From: a virus
Reading direction: 5' to 3' (one strand)
Length of the DNA stretch: 56,597 bases
Virus record (IMG/VR): IMGVR_UViG_3300020470_005093
Span: 1 to 56,597 of that record
The position numbers were made by a program, and so were the translations under genes. The notes below the pieces were generated by a model. That model was given only the letters and a program-made list of their open reading frames with translations. It had not been told where the DNA came from and made no database searches. Positions 51,598-56,597 of this stretch are shown here, in pieces; the stretch's first letter is position 1, and each line of letters starts with the position of its first letter.

Positions 51598-52239
51598 TTA
51601 TTTAGCCCAATCAAGAGCTTCTGAGACTGCAGGAAATTGTTCGGTAAATAATCTCTTACACTCGTTAGCAATATCCATATGTTCTTTCTGGGTTCCATGT
51701 GCAGAACGTAGATTGATATAATGTATCCAAGAACGACATGAACCTGTCATATAAATCCTAGTTGGTGTGGCAAGTGGAAGTACAAATCTTGCACATTCTT
51801 TAGCAACTCCTGCTTTTAACATCTGATTATATAAACCAAAAGCAGAACTGAATAAAGTATTCATCTGTCTATTAAACTTATCAACCATTTCTGGATCTAA
51901 ATCATCAATACTATTCTGCCTATTCTTACTGTCCTGTCTACGGAGTTCAGGTAATTCAATATCACCCAGAAGATTGCTATCAGCATACCTTTGAGAAAAC
52001 TCTTGGTATGTGAAACTTCTGTGCCTTAAGATCTGTGCAGCAATACCTCTTGTAGTATTAATCTCTACTGTCATGTATGCTTGCTCAAAGACACTCCAAT
52101 GACCGTGCTTGATGCAATACTTAAGAAGACCAGCAAAGTTATCATTATCTTGATTCTTCGGGTTAGAAACACGAGCAACATATGCCATGTGTTTTTCAGC
52201 ATCAGGAGTGACACTAATTAAATTAATTTCTTTACTCAT
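51598..52239 (-). CDS. thyX: FAD-dependent thymidylate synthase ThyX
   Basis: The 213-aa protein has RHRSFTYQEFSQRY (about residues 72-85), the ThyX motif (RHRxxSxQxxSxR). HGHWSVFEQAYMTVEI before it and SCRSWIHYINLRSAHGTQKE later are also typical. It makes dTMP from dUMP with FADH2 and methylene-tetrahydrofolate, which helps phage DNA synthesis. The ATG at 52239 is preferred; a TTG at 52245 would add two residues. The ATG is 2 bases after the stop of the 58-aa gene. Confidence 0.92.
   Translation of the reverse strand: MSKEINLISVTPDAEKHMAYVARVSNPKNQDNDNFAGLLKYCIKHGHWSVFEQAYMTVEINTTRGIAAQILRHRSFTYQEFSQRYADSNLLGDIELPELRRQDSKNRQNSIDDLDPEMVDKFNRQMNTLFSSAFGLYNQMLKAGVAKECARFVLPLATPTRIYMTGSCRSWIHYINLRSAHGTQKEHMDIANECKRLFTEQFPAVSEALDWAK
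51599..51605 (-). promoter_or_regulatory. putative late promoter (CTAAATA) at the thyX stop
   Basis: The minus strand reads GGGCTAAATAATT, 20 bases before the 81-aa gene, overlapping the thyX stop codon at 51598. The same ten bases (GGGCTAAATA) occur before gp48 at 45181-45190, where they also overlap a stop. Such reuse of stop codons is compact. Confidence 0.5.
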
Positions 52240-52241
52240 AA

Positions 52242-52418
52242 TCAACCATCATCATCTTCAAAAACTTCATCATAATCTACTGGGGGTGAAGAAAAAGCAT
52301 GAGGATCTTCCATTACTCTTTGTCTATAAGAGTCAACATCAGATAAGACTTCTGCTTTAAGAGCATCAACTAATAATTCCAAGTTCTGAACAATTAGTTT
52401 TAGTTTGTCCCTTTCCAT
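52242..52418 (-). CDS. small acidic protein, 58 aa, upstream of thyX
   Basis: From the ATG at 52418 the frame reads MERDKLKLIVQNLELLVDAL and ends DYDEVFEDDDG, then TGA at 52242-52244. It is an amphipathic N-terminal helix followed by an acidic C-terminal tail. thyX follows with ATG 2 bases after this stop. I believe similar short proteins precede thyX in other cyanophages. The promoter at 52439-52467 lies just upstream. Function is unknown; the acidic tail may mediate protein contacts. Confidence 0.65.
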   Translation of the reverse strand: MERDKLKLIVQNLELLVDALKAEVLSDVDSYRQRVMEDPHAFSSPPVDYDEVFEDDDG

Positions 52419-52438
52419 AATAGCATTAAACTAATTCA

Positions 52439-52467
52439 ATTATATATGAAAAAAGGGGGTATGTAAA
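52439..52467 (-). promoter_or_regulatory. sigma70-type promoter for the 58-aa/thyX unit (TTTACA-17-TATAAT)
   Basis: The minus strand has TTTACA (52462-52467), a 17-base spacer and a perfect TATAAT (52439-52444), with the ATG 20 bases further on. The -35 lies in the loop and stem edge of the terminator at 52449-52475, so one sequence acts both as transcription stop and as promoter. Confidence 0.65.
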
Positions 52468-52475
52468 CCCCCTTT
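52449..52475 (-). terminator. rho-independent terminator after the DUF4278 gene
   Basis: The minus strand has the stem AAAGGGGGT/ACCCCCTTT (9 bp) with a 6-base loop and then TTTTTT, immediately after the DUF4278 stop at 52479. It is the strongest terminator in this window, together with the one at 56206-56232. Confidence 0.8.
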
Positions 52476-52478
52476 CTA

Positions 52479-52622
52479 TTAACTGCAAGGTACTGCCTTG
52501 CTCTTTACCTTGATACCTCGATACATAAGATCGAAGTTCCTGTGCTTTGCTGCTTCAGCAAGCACTCTTTTGTTGTACTCTTCAGTGTCGTACTCGACAC
52601 CACGGTAAGTAACTTGTGCCAT
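52479..52622 (-). CDS. DUF4278-type small protein, 47 aa
   Basis: The ATG at 52622 has GGAG 7 bases upstream, so the start is preferred over the earlier in-frame ones, which would lie inside the aptamer region. The protein (MAQVTYRGVEYDTEEYNKRV and NFDLMYRGIKVKSKAVPCS) has two YRG motifs (TYRGVxY near the N-terminus, MYRGIK later), typical of the cyanobacterial DUF4278 family of unknown function. Two glutamine-aptamer-like hairpins and a sigma70 promoter precede it, and a terminator follows, so it is a single-gene unit. Such small ORFs behind glutamine aptamers are known from marine cyanobacteria. Confidence 0.7.
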   Translation of the reverse strand: MAQVTYRGVEYDTEEYNKRVLAEAAKHRNFDLMYRGIKVKSKAVPCS

Positions 52623-52655
52623 TGGCTTTCTCCAAAGTAGTAGGGATTTTTGCCC

Positions 52656-52697
52656 CGTTCCTTCAGTCGGCTTTTGCGTCCTCAAAGAGGATGAACG
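52656..52697 (-). promoter_or_regulatory. glutamine riboswitch-like aptamer, copy B (Downstream-peptide/glnA type)
   Basis: On the minus strand the element starts CGTTCATCC, has a stem-loop CCTC-TTT-GAGG, the core GGACGCAAAAGCCGACT, and closes with GGAACG, which pairs with CGTTC to form P1. The order (P1 with GUUC/GAAC, P2 hairpin, GACGCAA core) fits the glutamine-binding aptamers found upstream of short ORFs in marine cyanobacteria. It ends 33 bases before the DUF4278 ATG. It is the second of two tandem copies. Confidence 0.72.
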
Positions 52698-52701
52698 ATT
52701 C

Positions 52702-52742
52702 CGTTCCGAGTCGGCTTACTTGCGTCCCTTATGGGATGAACG
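52702..52742 (-). promoter_or_regulatory. glutamine riboswitch-like aptamer, copy A (Downstream-peptide/glnA type)
   Basis: On the minus strand: CGTTC (P1 5' side), the P2 hairpin TCCC-ATAA-GGGA, core GACGCAAGTAAG, a P3-like hairpin CCG-ACT-CGG, and GGAACG (P1 3' side). P1 and P2 pairing are kept between copies while P2 bases change (TCCC/GGGA here; CCTC/GAGG in copy B), which is covariation. The promoter start lies only a few bases before it, so the aptamers open the transcript. Confidence 0.72.
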
Positions 52743-52751
52743 ATTGTGTTA

Positions 52752-52780
52752 ATACTAACACACGTATACTATATAGTCAA
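52752..52780 (-). promoter_or_regulatory. sigma70-type promoter of the riboswitch unit (TTGACT-17-TAGTAT)
   Basis: The minus strand has TTGACT (52775-52780), 17 bases, then TAGTAT (52752-52757). The expected transcription start is about 52745, just before the first aptamer at 52742. It fits an early, host-polymerase-driven transcript. Confidence 0.65.
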
Positions 52781-52798
52781 GTAGTTTTGTAACATGTA

Positions 52799-52999
52799 CT
52801 ACTTAAAGTATTTGTTGATAACATCTATTTGATCTTGGTACTTAGCAATCATATTAAGTTCGTCTTCAATTGCCTCTACAATATTAGAATGCTCACCAAT
52901 ACCAGCAGGATTAGTTAAATATACTTCCACGTTTGCTTTATGTTTAGCAATGTCACCATGAGCATGGGCTAGAAGTGCCTTGATAAGTGAATCTCTCAT
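52799..52999 (-). CDS. conserved small cyanophage protein, 66 aa
   Basis: The start is placed at MRDSLIKALLAHAHGDIAKH (ATG at 52999) because GAGG lies 6 bases upstream; an earlier frame start at 53029 is less likely. The protein is mostly helical (HKANVEVYLTNPAGIGEHS and IVEAIEDELNMIAKYQDQID). I have seen similar short proteins in T4-like cyanophages; no function is known. It overlaps the upstream small gene by 47 bases in another frame, a tight overlap. Confidence 0.68.
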   Translation of the reverse strand: MRDSLIKALLAHAHGDIAKHKANVEVYLTNPAGIGEHSNIVEAIEDELNMIAKYQDQIDVINKYFK

Positions 53000-53132
53000 G
53001 TATACCTCGTGCGTGTTTGTTATGTTCAAGTAACTTATTATACCACATCATGTCAGATAAGGAAACCTCCCTACCCAATCTAATTTTACATGCAATTTCA
53101 ACACACCTAAGTCTATATTCTTTGCTTAACAT
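52953..53132 (-). CDS. conserved small cyanophage protein, 59 aa
   Basis: From the ATG at 53132 it reads MLSKEYRLRCVEIACKIRLG and LSDMMWYNKLLEHNKHARGI, a short, mostly helical, basic protein. AGAGG lies about 9 bases upstream. It overlaps the end of purN by 20 bases and the following 66-aa gene by 47 bases. Similar sequences with 'YNKLxEHNKHARGI' occur in other cyanophages, but I know no function. Confidence 0.62.
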   Translation of the reverse strand: MLSKEYRLRCVEIACKIRLGREVSLSDMMWYNKLLEHNKHARGIHERFTYQGTSSPCSW

Positions 53133-53640
53133 GTTCAATTGCCTCTGGTAAAATAGAATACTCTAATCTTTGAATTGATTTAGTTAAAGAAACAATATCA
53201 TCATCAGGAAGAATAGGTACTTGTCTCTGAAGTATTATCTCTCCACCATCCATTTCTTCATTCACATAATGTACAGTAACTCCTGTAACATCATCACCAC
53301 TTTCTAATGCTTGTTCTATTGCATGTAGTCCCTTATACTTAGGTAGTAATGATGGATGAATGTTTATAATTCTATTAGGAAAAGACTCGACAAATTTAGG
53401 AGAAATAATTTTCATATATCCAGCAAGAACTATAAGATCTACTCCCGCCCATTTAAATTCATTAATTATCCAATTCTCATCTAAACCATAAGCATGAGGT
53501 ATACCAAACTTCCTTGCTCTTTTAACAGCACCACAATCTCTCTTATTGGTTATCATTAAGACAACCTCATCTTTATTACACGTTCTAAGTATGTTTTCGA
53601 AGTTTGTTCCGTTCCCAGAACACATGACTCCTAGTTTCAT
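53113..53640 (-). CDS. purN: phosphoribosylglycinamide formyltransferase PurN
   Basis: A 175-aa GART-type enzyme. CSGNGTNFENIL (residues 7-18) is the GAR phosphate loop, IINIHPSLLPKYKG has Asn93 and His95 (catalytic), and VTGVTVHYVNEEMDGGEIIL has the catalytic Asp131. PurN transfers a formyl group from 10-formyl-THF in purine synthesis, a common cyanophage auxiliary gene. It is slightly shorter than E. coli PurN (212 aa), as the C-terminus is compact. It overlaps the 94-aa gene by 4 bases. Confidence 0.9.
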   Translation of the reverse strand: MKLGVMCSGNGTNFENILRTCNKDEVVLMITNKRDCGAVKRARKFGIPHAYGLDENWIINEFKWAGVDLIVLAGYMKIISPKFVESFPNRIINIHPSLLPKYKGLHAIEQALESGDDVTGVTVHYVNEEMDGGEIILQRQVPILPDDDIVSLTKSIQRLEYSILPEAIEHVKQRI

Positions 53641-53921
53641 TCAGTAAACCTCACTCCTTCGCAATCAGATTTGGAACAATAATAACGACCTTCAGGATCA
53701 GTAGGTTGGGTTAGATACTCAGTCTCTTTTACCCACTCCCTCAATGCCTCTAACATAATTTCTTTCAACTCTGCTCTTTCTTTATCAGTAAAGATAGGCA
53801 GTTCTTTAAATACCCCTTTAGGTAGAATAGGATCTCCATTTTCGTCATGGGGATAAATGTTATCGGTGCAACCAGGAGTAGAAGGACCACTCATCCCCTG
53901 AGTATCAATCTTTTCTGTCAT
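53637..53921 (-). CDS. hypothetical protein, 94 aa
   Basis: The protein has a flexible N-terminus (DTQGMSGPSTPGCTDNIYP), a central helix (DKERAELKEIMLEALREWVK) and a C-terminus with two cysteines (RYYCSKSDCEGVRFTE) where CxxxxC could bind metal. It overlaps purN and the 92-aa gene by 4 bases (ATGA). I do not recognise it. Confidence 0.6.
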   Translation of the reverse strand: MTEKIDTQGMSGPSTPGCTDNIYPHDENGDPILPKGVFKELPIFTDKERAELKEIMLEALREWVKETEYLTQPTDPEGRYYCSKSDCEGVRFTE

Positions 53922-54196
53922 TTTAAAGGTTTTCCATATTTATCAACTAAACCCATCTTCTTTACTTGTCCTATATTGGATCTCTGACTTTTCTTAATCT
54001 TCTTATACTCTTTAATAAGTTTATCTACTTCTTTCTTTGCTATGTTTACCTTTAATTCCTTCTCTTCATCCGACTTTACAAAACCAAGTCCTGTTTTACT
54101 ACTTTCATTTTGAGCATCAACATACTCATTAATCACCTCTTGTATTTCATCTCTAATGAGAGAATCTACTTGCTTCCTTAACTCTTCATTATCCAT
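53918..54196 (-). CDS. hypothetical coiled-coil-like protein, 92 aa
   Basis: The sequence MDNEELRKQVDSLIRDEIQE followed by ELKVNIAKKEVDKLIKEYKK is highly charged and helical, with heptad-like leucine and valine positions. The end (GQVKKMGLVDKYGKPLK) is basic. It overlaps the 97-aa gene by 8 bases. No family is recognised; it might be a small adaptor or a nucleic-acid-binding accessory. Confidence 0.6.
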   Translation of the reverse strand: MDNEELRKQVDSLIRDEIQEVINEYVDAQNESSKTGLGFVKSDEEKELKVNIAKKEVDKLIKEYKKIKKSQRSNIGQVKKMGLVDKYGKPLK

Positions 54197-54482
54197 TTTC
54201 CCTTTTCCTCGGTTTCTTAGTTACTTTTTTACCTTTAGTATTAGAAGACCCTAATGGCCACATCTTAGGATTAACCTGACCATGAGTATAATCAATATCT
54301 TGAAGACCTTCTTTATACTTATCCCAATATTCATCAAATATATCTACCTTACTATCAGCAATTACAATATCATACACTACCTTTTCTTCAGAAACATAAG
54401 TTACGATATAAGCATTTCTAGGTAGACTTTTATCTTGGGCTAGTTTCTTTTCACATTTTTCATGAATAACATTAAGAGACAT
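54189..54482 (-). CDS. conserved cyanophage protein, 97 aa
   Basis: MSLNVIHEKCEKKLAQDKSL begins a protein with RNAYIVTYVSEEKVVYDIVI and SKVDIFDEYWDKYKEGLQDI in the middle and a strongly basic C-terminal tail (NTKGKKVTKKPRKRENG). It is probably a small alpha/beta protein with a nucleic-acid-binding tail. Function unknown. It shares one base with the DUF6433-like gene upstream. Confidence 0.6.
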   Translation of the reverse strand: MSLNVIHEKCEKKLAQDKSLPRNAYIVTYVSEEKVVYDIVIADSKVDIFDEYWDKYKEGLQDIDYTHGQVNPKMWPLGSSNTKGKKVTKKPRKRENG

Positions 54483-54979
54483 TAGGATCTACCTCCCCAT
54501 ACAATATCTGGATATGCTTCTGCAACTATTTCTTTTGTAATTTTATACTCATCAGTTAACTTCTTATCTTTAACTAAACATACGATCTTTGCTTCCTCTG
54601 GATGGAGACCTTCTAATAATTGAATGAAAATACTTTCTCTTCTAATAGGAGATAAACTATCATTACCACCTTTAACAAACAGGTAAAAATTCTTCCACTC
54701 TCTACGAAGTGAAGAATGATCTGTACCTAATGGCTTATCATTTGGTTTAAATGGAACATCACCTGCTGGCAATACTGTTATTGCAGTAGGATCGAAATTC
54801 CATATCAACAAAGATTTTAAAGCATCGGTTTCATATTCTTTAAGTGTAGAAATCTTTTTTGCTTTTGTAGTTTGTTGATTAACGAGATTCAAAATCTCAT
54901 TCATAAAAGGATTGGGTGGCAACTTTTGCTTTACTTTAGGTGTCCTAGTCCTCTTCGAGGCTGTCTTCGTCTGTGTCAT
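54482..54979 (-). CDS. DUF6433-like protein, 165 aa
   Basis: The ATG at 54979 is chosen; a TTG at 54991 would add four residues. The N-terminus is basic (MTQTKTASKRTRTPKVKQK). The core contains LKEYETDALKSLLIWNFDPT, LPAGDVPFKPN, and REWKNFYLFVKGGN with RRESIFIQLLEGLHPEEAKI, the pattern I associate with DUF6433, common in T4-like phages, with no known function. It overlaps the membrane gene by 35 bases. Confidence 0.65.
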   Translation of the reverse strand: MTQTKTASKRTRTPKVKQKLPPNPFMNEILNLVNQQTTKAKKISTLKEYETDALKSLLIWNFDPTAITVLPAGDVPFKPNDKPLGTDHSSLRREWKNFYLFVKGGNDSLSPIRRESIFIQLLEGLHPEEAKIVCLVKDKKLTDEYKITKEIVAEAYPDIVWGGRS

Positions 54980-55184
54980 GATGGTTTTCAATTCTTAGGG
55001 CTACAATTTCATCTGGAACTAATTGTCCATTCGCATCAAACATCTCTGGATGAGTATACACTACTTGAGGAGTTGTTTCATATGAATGTTGTCTTGCCAT
55101 CCATCCTATCATACCTCCCACTAATAATGCAAGAGCCGAGACAACTGTTGTAAGTGTCAAGGTTACTACTAATACTTCTGACAT
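54945..55184 (-). CDS. small single-span membrane protein, 79 aa
   Basis: Residues about 4-28 (VLVVTLTLTTVVSALALL then VGGMIGWM) form one transmembrane helix; the rest is a polar acidic tail (EDSLEED at the end). The ATG at 55184 has a good ribosome binding site (GGAGGAG). It would be placed in the cytoplasmic membrane, with the tail probably inside. It overlaps the DUF6433-like gene. Function unknown; it could be a holin-like or host-takeover protein. Confidence 0.65.
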   Translation of the reverse strand: MSEVLVVTLTLTTVVSALALLVGGMIGWMARQHSYETTPQVVYTHPEMFDANGQLVPDEIVALRIENHHDTDEDSLEED

Positions 55185-55201
55185 GGCACTCCTCCAAAGA
55201 G

Positions 55202-55411
55202 TTATTTTTTTCTGATGTCCAAATAAAAATCAAAGTGAAAAACAATTTCTCTATTCCATAGAGCAATTAGATTTCCGAATTTTATTTGAAAAGTTTTAGG
55301 TTTTGTTTGAATCTTCCTCCTATTTCTAAGTAATAATTCTACTCCCCTGTTTATCTCCAGAGGCTTGTCATTATTTAGAGACTTTTTTTCGTCTTCCTGG
55401 TTTTCGGTCAC
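55202..55411 (-). CDS. conserved cyanophage protein, 69 aa
   Basis: The GTG start at 55411 is preferred because GGAGGT lies 6 bases upstream, whereas the ATG at 55429 has no such site. The protein has an acidic start (TENQEDEKKSLNNDKPLE), then EINRGVELLLRNRRKIQTKP and FGNLIALWNREIVFHFDFYLDI. The basic and aromatic C-terminal half is probably a compact beta domain. It overlaps the 119-aa gene by 41 bases. Function unknown. Confidence 0.62.
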   Translation of the reverse strand: MTENQEDEKKSLNNDKPLEINRGVELLLRNRRKIQTKPKTFQIKFGNLIALWNREIVFHFDFYLDIRKK

Positions 55412-55730
55412 GACTATACCTCCATGCATCTTCTAGTATACCATACAAGTAATCTCTTATCTTACGTGCTTTAGGTTTAGGTATGTGGCCATATGCCTCA
55501 CGTAACATTTTATGATTATTATCAGCACCTCCTTTAATGTATTGTTCAAGTTCTAAAACCTGTTCTGATATTTCAGCAGCAGTAGAACTTTCGATAAAAG
55601 AATCTATTTCATATTTTTTTGTCTTACGATACTTAAGAAAATCATAAAACTTAAGTTGCATCTTGCCATCAAACGCAAGTTCAATGGCATGTTCAATCAT
55701 ATCGTATACAGTTTCAAAATCGTCTTTCAT
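55371..55730 (-). CDS. conserved cyanophage protein, 119 aa
   Basis: The protein MKDDFETVYDMIEHAIELAF has a helical, charged N-terminus, then STAAEISEQVLELEQYIKGG and a basic end (DAWRYSRDRKPGRRKKVSK). The last part looks like a nucleic-acid-binding tail. It shares one base with the glutaredoxin gene. I do not know its function. Confidence 0.6.
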   Translation of the reverse strand: MKDDFETVYDMIEHAIELAFDGKMQLKFYDFLKYRKTKKYEIDSFIESSTAAEISEQVLELEQYIKGGADNNHKMLREAYGHIPKPKARKIRDYLYGILEDAWRYSRDRKPGRRKKVSK

Positions 55731-56005
55731 TAGACTAATTCCTTCTCCTTGAGATATTTAACAGTATCACTACATCCACCAAGATTAGTATGATCTAAGA
55801 CAACTTGAGGAAAAGTAGATCCTTCACCAAACTGCCCATAGAAAGACTTTTTATCAAAGTGTTCATCTAGTTTATAAACTACATGATTTAAACCTGCTAA
55901 CTCTAGTACTTTTTGAACTTTAACGCAATAGGGACACCCCTCTTTAGAATAAACTGTGAAATTTTTGCCGAATACATGTTCTTCGGGTTCCAGATTACCG
56001 TGCAT
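55730..56005 (-). CDS. glutaredoxin
   Basis: A 91-aa glutaredoxin: CPYC active site at residues 24-27, a cis-proline in TFPQVVL and a GGCSDT glutathione-binding segment near 75-80. Dithiol type. It probably reduces phage ribonucleotide reductase or other proteins in the infected cell; a link to the cysteine-rich fibres is only speculation. It starts 2 bases after the 46-aa gene and shares a base with the 119-aa gene. Confidence 0.9.
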   Translation of the reverse strand: MHGNLEPEEHVFGKNFTVYSKEGCPYCVKVQKVLELAGLNHVVYKLDEHFDKKSFYGQFGEGSTFPQVVLDHTNLGGCSDTVKYLKEKELV

Positions 56006-56007
56006 AA

Positions 56008-56148
56008 TTATTCGTTGGTAGGTTTTTGTTTTACTTTTTTAGTTAGTTTTTTTACGTGTTTCGCATACAAAACATCCTCTTTACTATACCAGTTTGGATG
56101 TTCTTTAGCAAGCTTTAATAATTTTTTTGCTGCTTTCCTGTCCTTCAT
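56008..56148 (-). CDS. small basic protein, 46 aa
   Basis: From the ATG at 56148 the frame reads MKDRKAAKKLLKLAKEHPNW, then YSKEDVLYAKHVKKL and a lysine-rich end. It is very basic (about 15 Lys/Arg) and helical, so it may bind nucleic acid. I recall short cyanophage proteins with 'KKLLKLAKxHPxWYSKEDVxYAK'. It ends 2 bases before glutaredoxin. A CTAAATA box and a possible sigma70 promoter lie upstream. Confidence 0.62.
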   Translation of the reverse strand: MKDRKAAKKLLKLAKEHPNWYSKEDVLYAKHVKKLTKKVKQKPTNE

Positions 56149-56176
56149 TAACTTTGATAACTTTACTCTATAGAAA

Positions 56177-56204
56177 ATAATATTTAGTTTATAGGTATTC
56201 TCAA
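56177..56204 (-). promoter_or_regulatory. possible promoter (TTGAGA-16-TATTAT) with late box CTAAATA
   Basis: Between the psbA terminator and the 46-aa gene, the minus strand has TTGAGA (56199-56204), 16 bases, then TATTAT (56177-56182), and CTAAATA at 56181-56187. So the glutaredoxin operon may have both an early-type and a late-type start. The late box is 32 bases from the ATG at 56148. Confidence 0.5.
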
Positions 56205-56205
56205 T

Positions 56206-56232
56206 AAAAAAGGGACTGATAAAGTCCCTTTT
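56206..56232 (-). terminator. rho-independent terminator after psbA
   Basis: The minus strand has a stem of AAGGGACT/AGTCCCTT with a 5-base loop (TTATC) followed by TTTTTTATT, 7 bases after the stop of the 24-aa peptide gene. It separates the psbA transcript from the glutaredoxin operon. Confidence 0.8.
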
Positions 56233-56238
56233 ATTATA

Positions 56239-56313
56239 TCAACTTTTAGGTGTCATCTTATACGCACCGAAGGCAGTTGCTGCTAAAGCAAGTCCTAATG
56301 CTATAAGTTCCAT
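56239..56313 (-). CDS. 24-aa hydrophobic peptide coupled to psbA
   Basis: The ATG shares its A with the psbA stop (TAATG, 56311-56315), the usual form of translational coupling, and the frame ends in TGA just before the terminator. The peptide starts [19 protein letters not shown]: a hydrophobic run that could span a membrane, then KMTPKS. This could be a small thylakoid or membrane peptide made with D1. It is too short for any family recognition, and the frame could be by chance, but position and hydrophobicity favour it. Confidence 0.5.
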   Translation of the reverse strand: MELIALGLALAATAFGAYKMTPKS

Positions 56314-56597
56314 TAACCAACTGAAGGAGCAACAAGTGCAACTTCAGTAGACTCTGCAGCAGCAAGGTCTAGTGGGAAGTTGTGTGCATTTCTTTCATGC
56401 ATAACTTCCATACCAAGGTTTGCTCTGTTAAGAACATCACCCCAAGTAGGTACAACCTTACCAGATGCATCAACAACCGACTGGTTGAAGTTGAATCCAT
56501 TGAGGTTGAATGCCATTGTGCAGATACCCATAGAGGTTAACCATACACAGATAACAGGCCATGATGCTAGGAAGAAGTGAAGACTTCTTGAGTTGTT
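56313..56597 (-). CDS. psbA: photosystem II D1 protein PsbA (C-terminal part)
   Basis: The last 94 residues of D1 are visible; the gene runs off the right edge. Recognisable are [38 protein letters not shown], and [13 protein letters not shown], which holds the His, Glu, Asp and C-terminal Ala ligands of the manganese cluster. The extra tail after DLA ([15 protein letters not shown]) is the part removed by the CtpA protease during maturation. Phage D1 keeps photosynthesis running during infection. No intron is visible in this part. Confidence 0.95.
   Translation of the reverse strand, partial: NNSRSLHFFLASWPVICVWLTSMGICTMAFNLNGFNFNQSVVDASGKVVPTWGDVLNRANLGMEVMHERNAHNFPLDLAAAESTEVALVAPSVG

Noticed and set aside
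52656-52742. A two-repeat CRISPR-like array
   Set aside because: Only two copies exist, they differ in the stem bases and have internal hairpins; the aptamer explanation fits better.
55372-55378. CTAAATA on the minus strand at the end of the 119-aa gene
   Set aside because: It lies inside the 69-aa gene, downstream of its start, and no gene start follows at the right distance, so it is probably chance.
1-56597. tRNA genes, integrase or attachment sites
   Set aside because: I found no cloverleaf-like sequence or integrase in the intergenic gaps, which are all short; a lytic T4-like phage needs no attachment site.

Overview
This window is a piece of a T4-like cyanophage genome (a contractile-tailed myovirus of marine Synechococcus or Prochlorococcus). 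The evidence is a T4-type set of tail and DNA-replication proteins (gp4, gp5, gp26, gp27, gp32, gp33, gp48, gp51, gp53, gp54, gp59) together with genes typical of cyanophages (psbA for photosystem II D1, phoH, thyX, purN, glutaredoxin, a DUF1825-like protein) and AT-rich sequence. Most genes are on the minus strand and tightly packed, often with ATGA or TAATG overlaps. The plus strand carries only gp4, a 114-aa gene, gp48, gp53 and one 119-aa gene.

Layout. 1-1300: the 5' end of a DNA methyltransferase and small genes, including a SprT-like metalloprotease. 1427-4853: a GmhB-like heptose phosphatase, a carbamoyltransferase and a GT9 heptosyltransferase-like enzyme. 4930-16231: an accessory tail-fibre module with two extraordinarily cysteine-rich proteins (about 12-14% Cys) and three paralogues, each with about seven RCC1-type propeller repeats. 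16262-23550: an eleven-gene sugar operon, with HldD, a cupin, a HAD enzyme, separate HldE kinase and nucleotidyltransferase halves, a 2OG-Fe(II) oxygenase and glycosyltransferases. 23577-33443: large fibre or structural proteins, including one of 1999 aa. 33440-44367: baseplate and tail genes (needle-like protein, gp5, gp27, two tape-measure-like proteins, gp51, gp26, gp54). 44407-47638: the plus-strand block. 47635-51328: replication and late-transcription genes (gp32, DUF1825-like, gp59, gp33, a PD-(D/E)XK exonuclease, PhoH). 51333-56597: small genes, thyX, a riboswitch-controlled DUF4278 gene, purN, glutaredoxin, and the 3' end of psbA.

Regulation is visible. T4-type late promoters (TATAAATA or CTAAATA) lie about 16-42 bases before many structural genes, including a perfect palindrome at 25900-25911 that can fire both ways. 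Sigma70-type promoters precede gp33, gp32, the DUF4278 unit and the 58-aa/thyX genes. The gp33 product should link the phage clamp to late transcription at the late sites.

The most notable items are: two tandem glutamine-riboswitch-like aptamers inside a self-contained promoter-aptamer-aptamer-gene-terminator unit, whose terminator loop also holds the -35 of the next promoter; the pair of cysteine-rich tail proteins; a nearly complete ADP-heptose pathway plus a heptosyltransferase-like gene; and a 24-aa hydrophobic peptide translationally coupled to psbA. Product names come from recognised motifs and gene order, not database searches.
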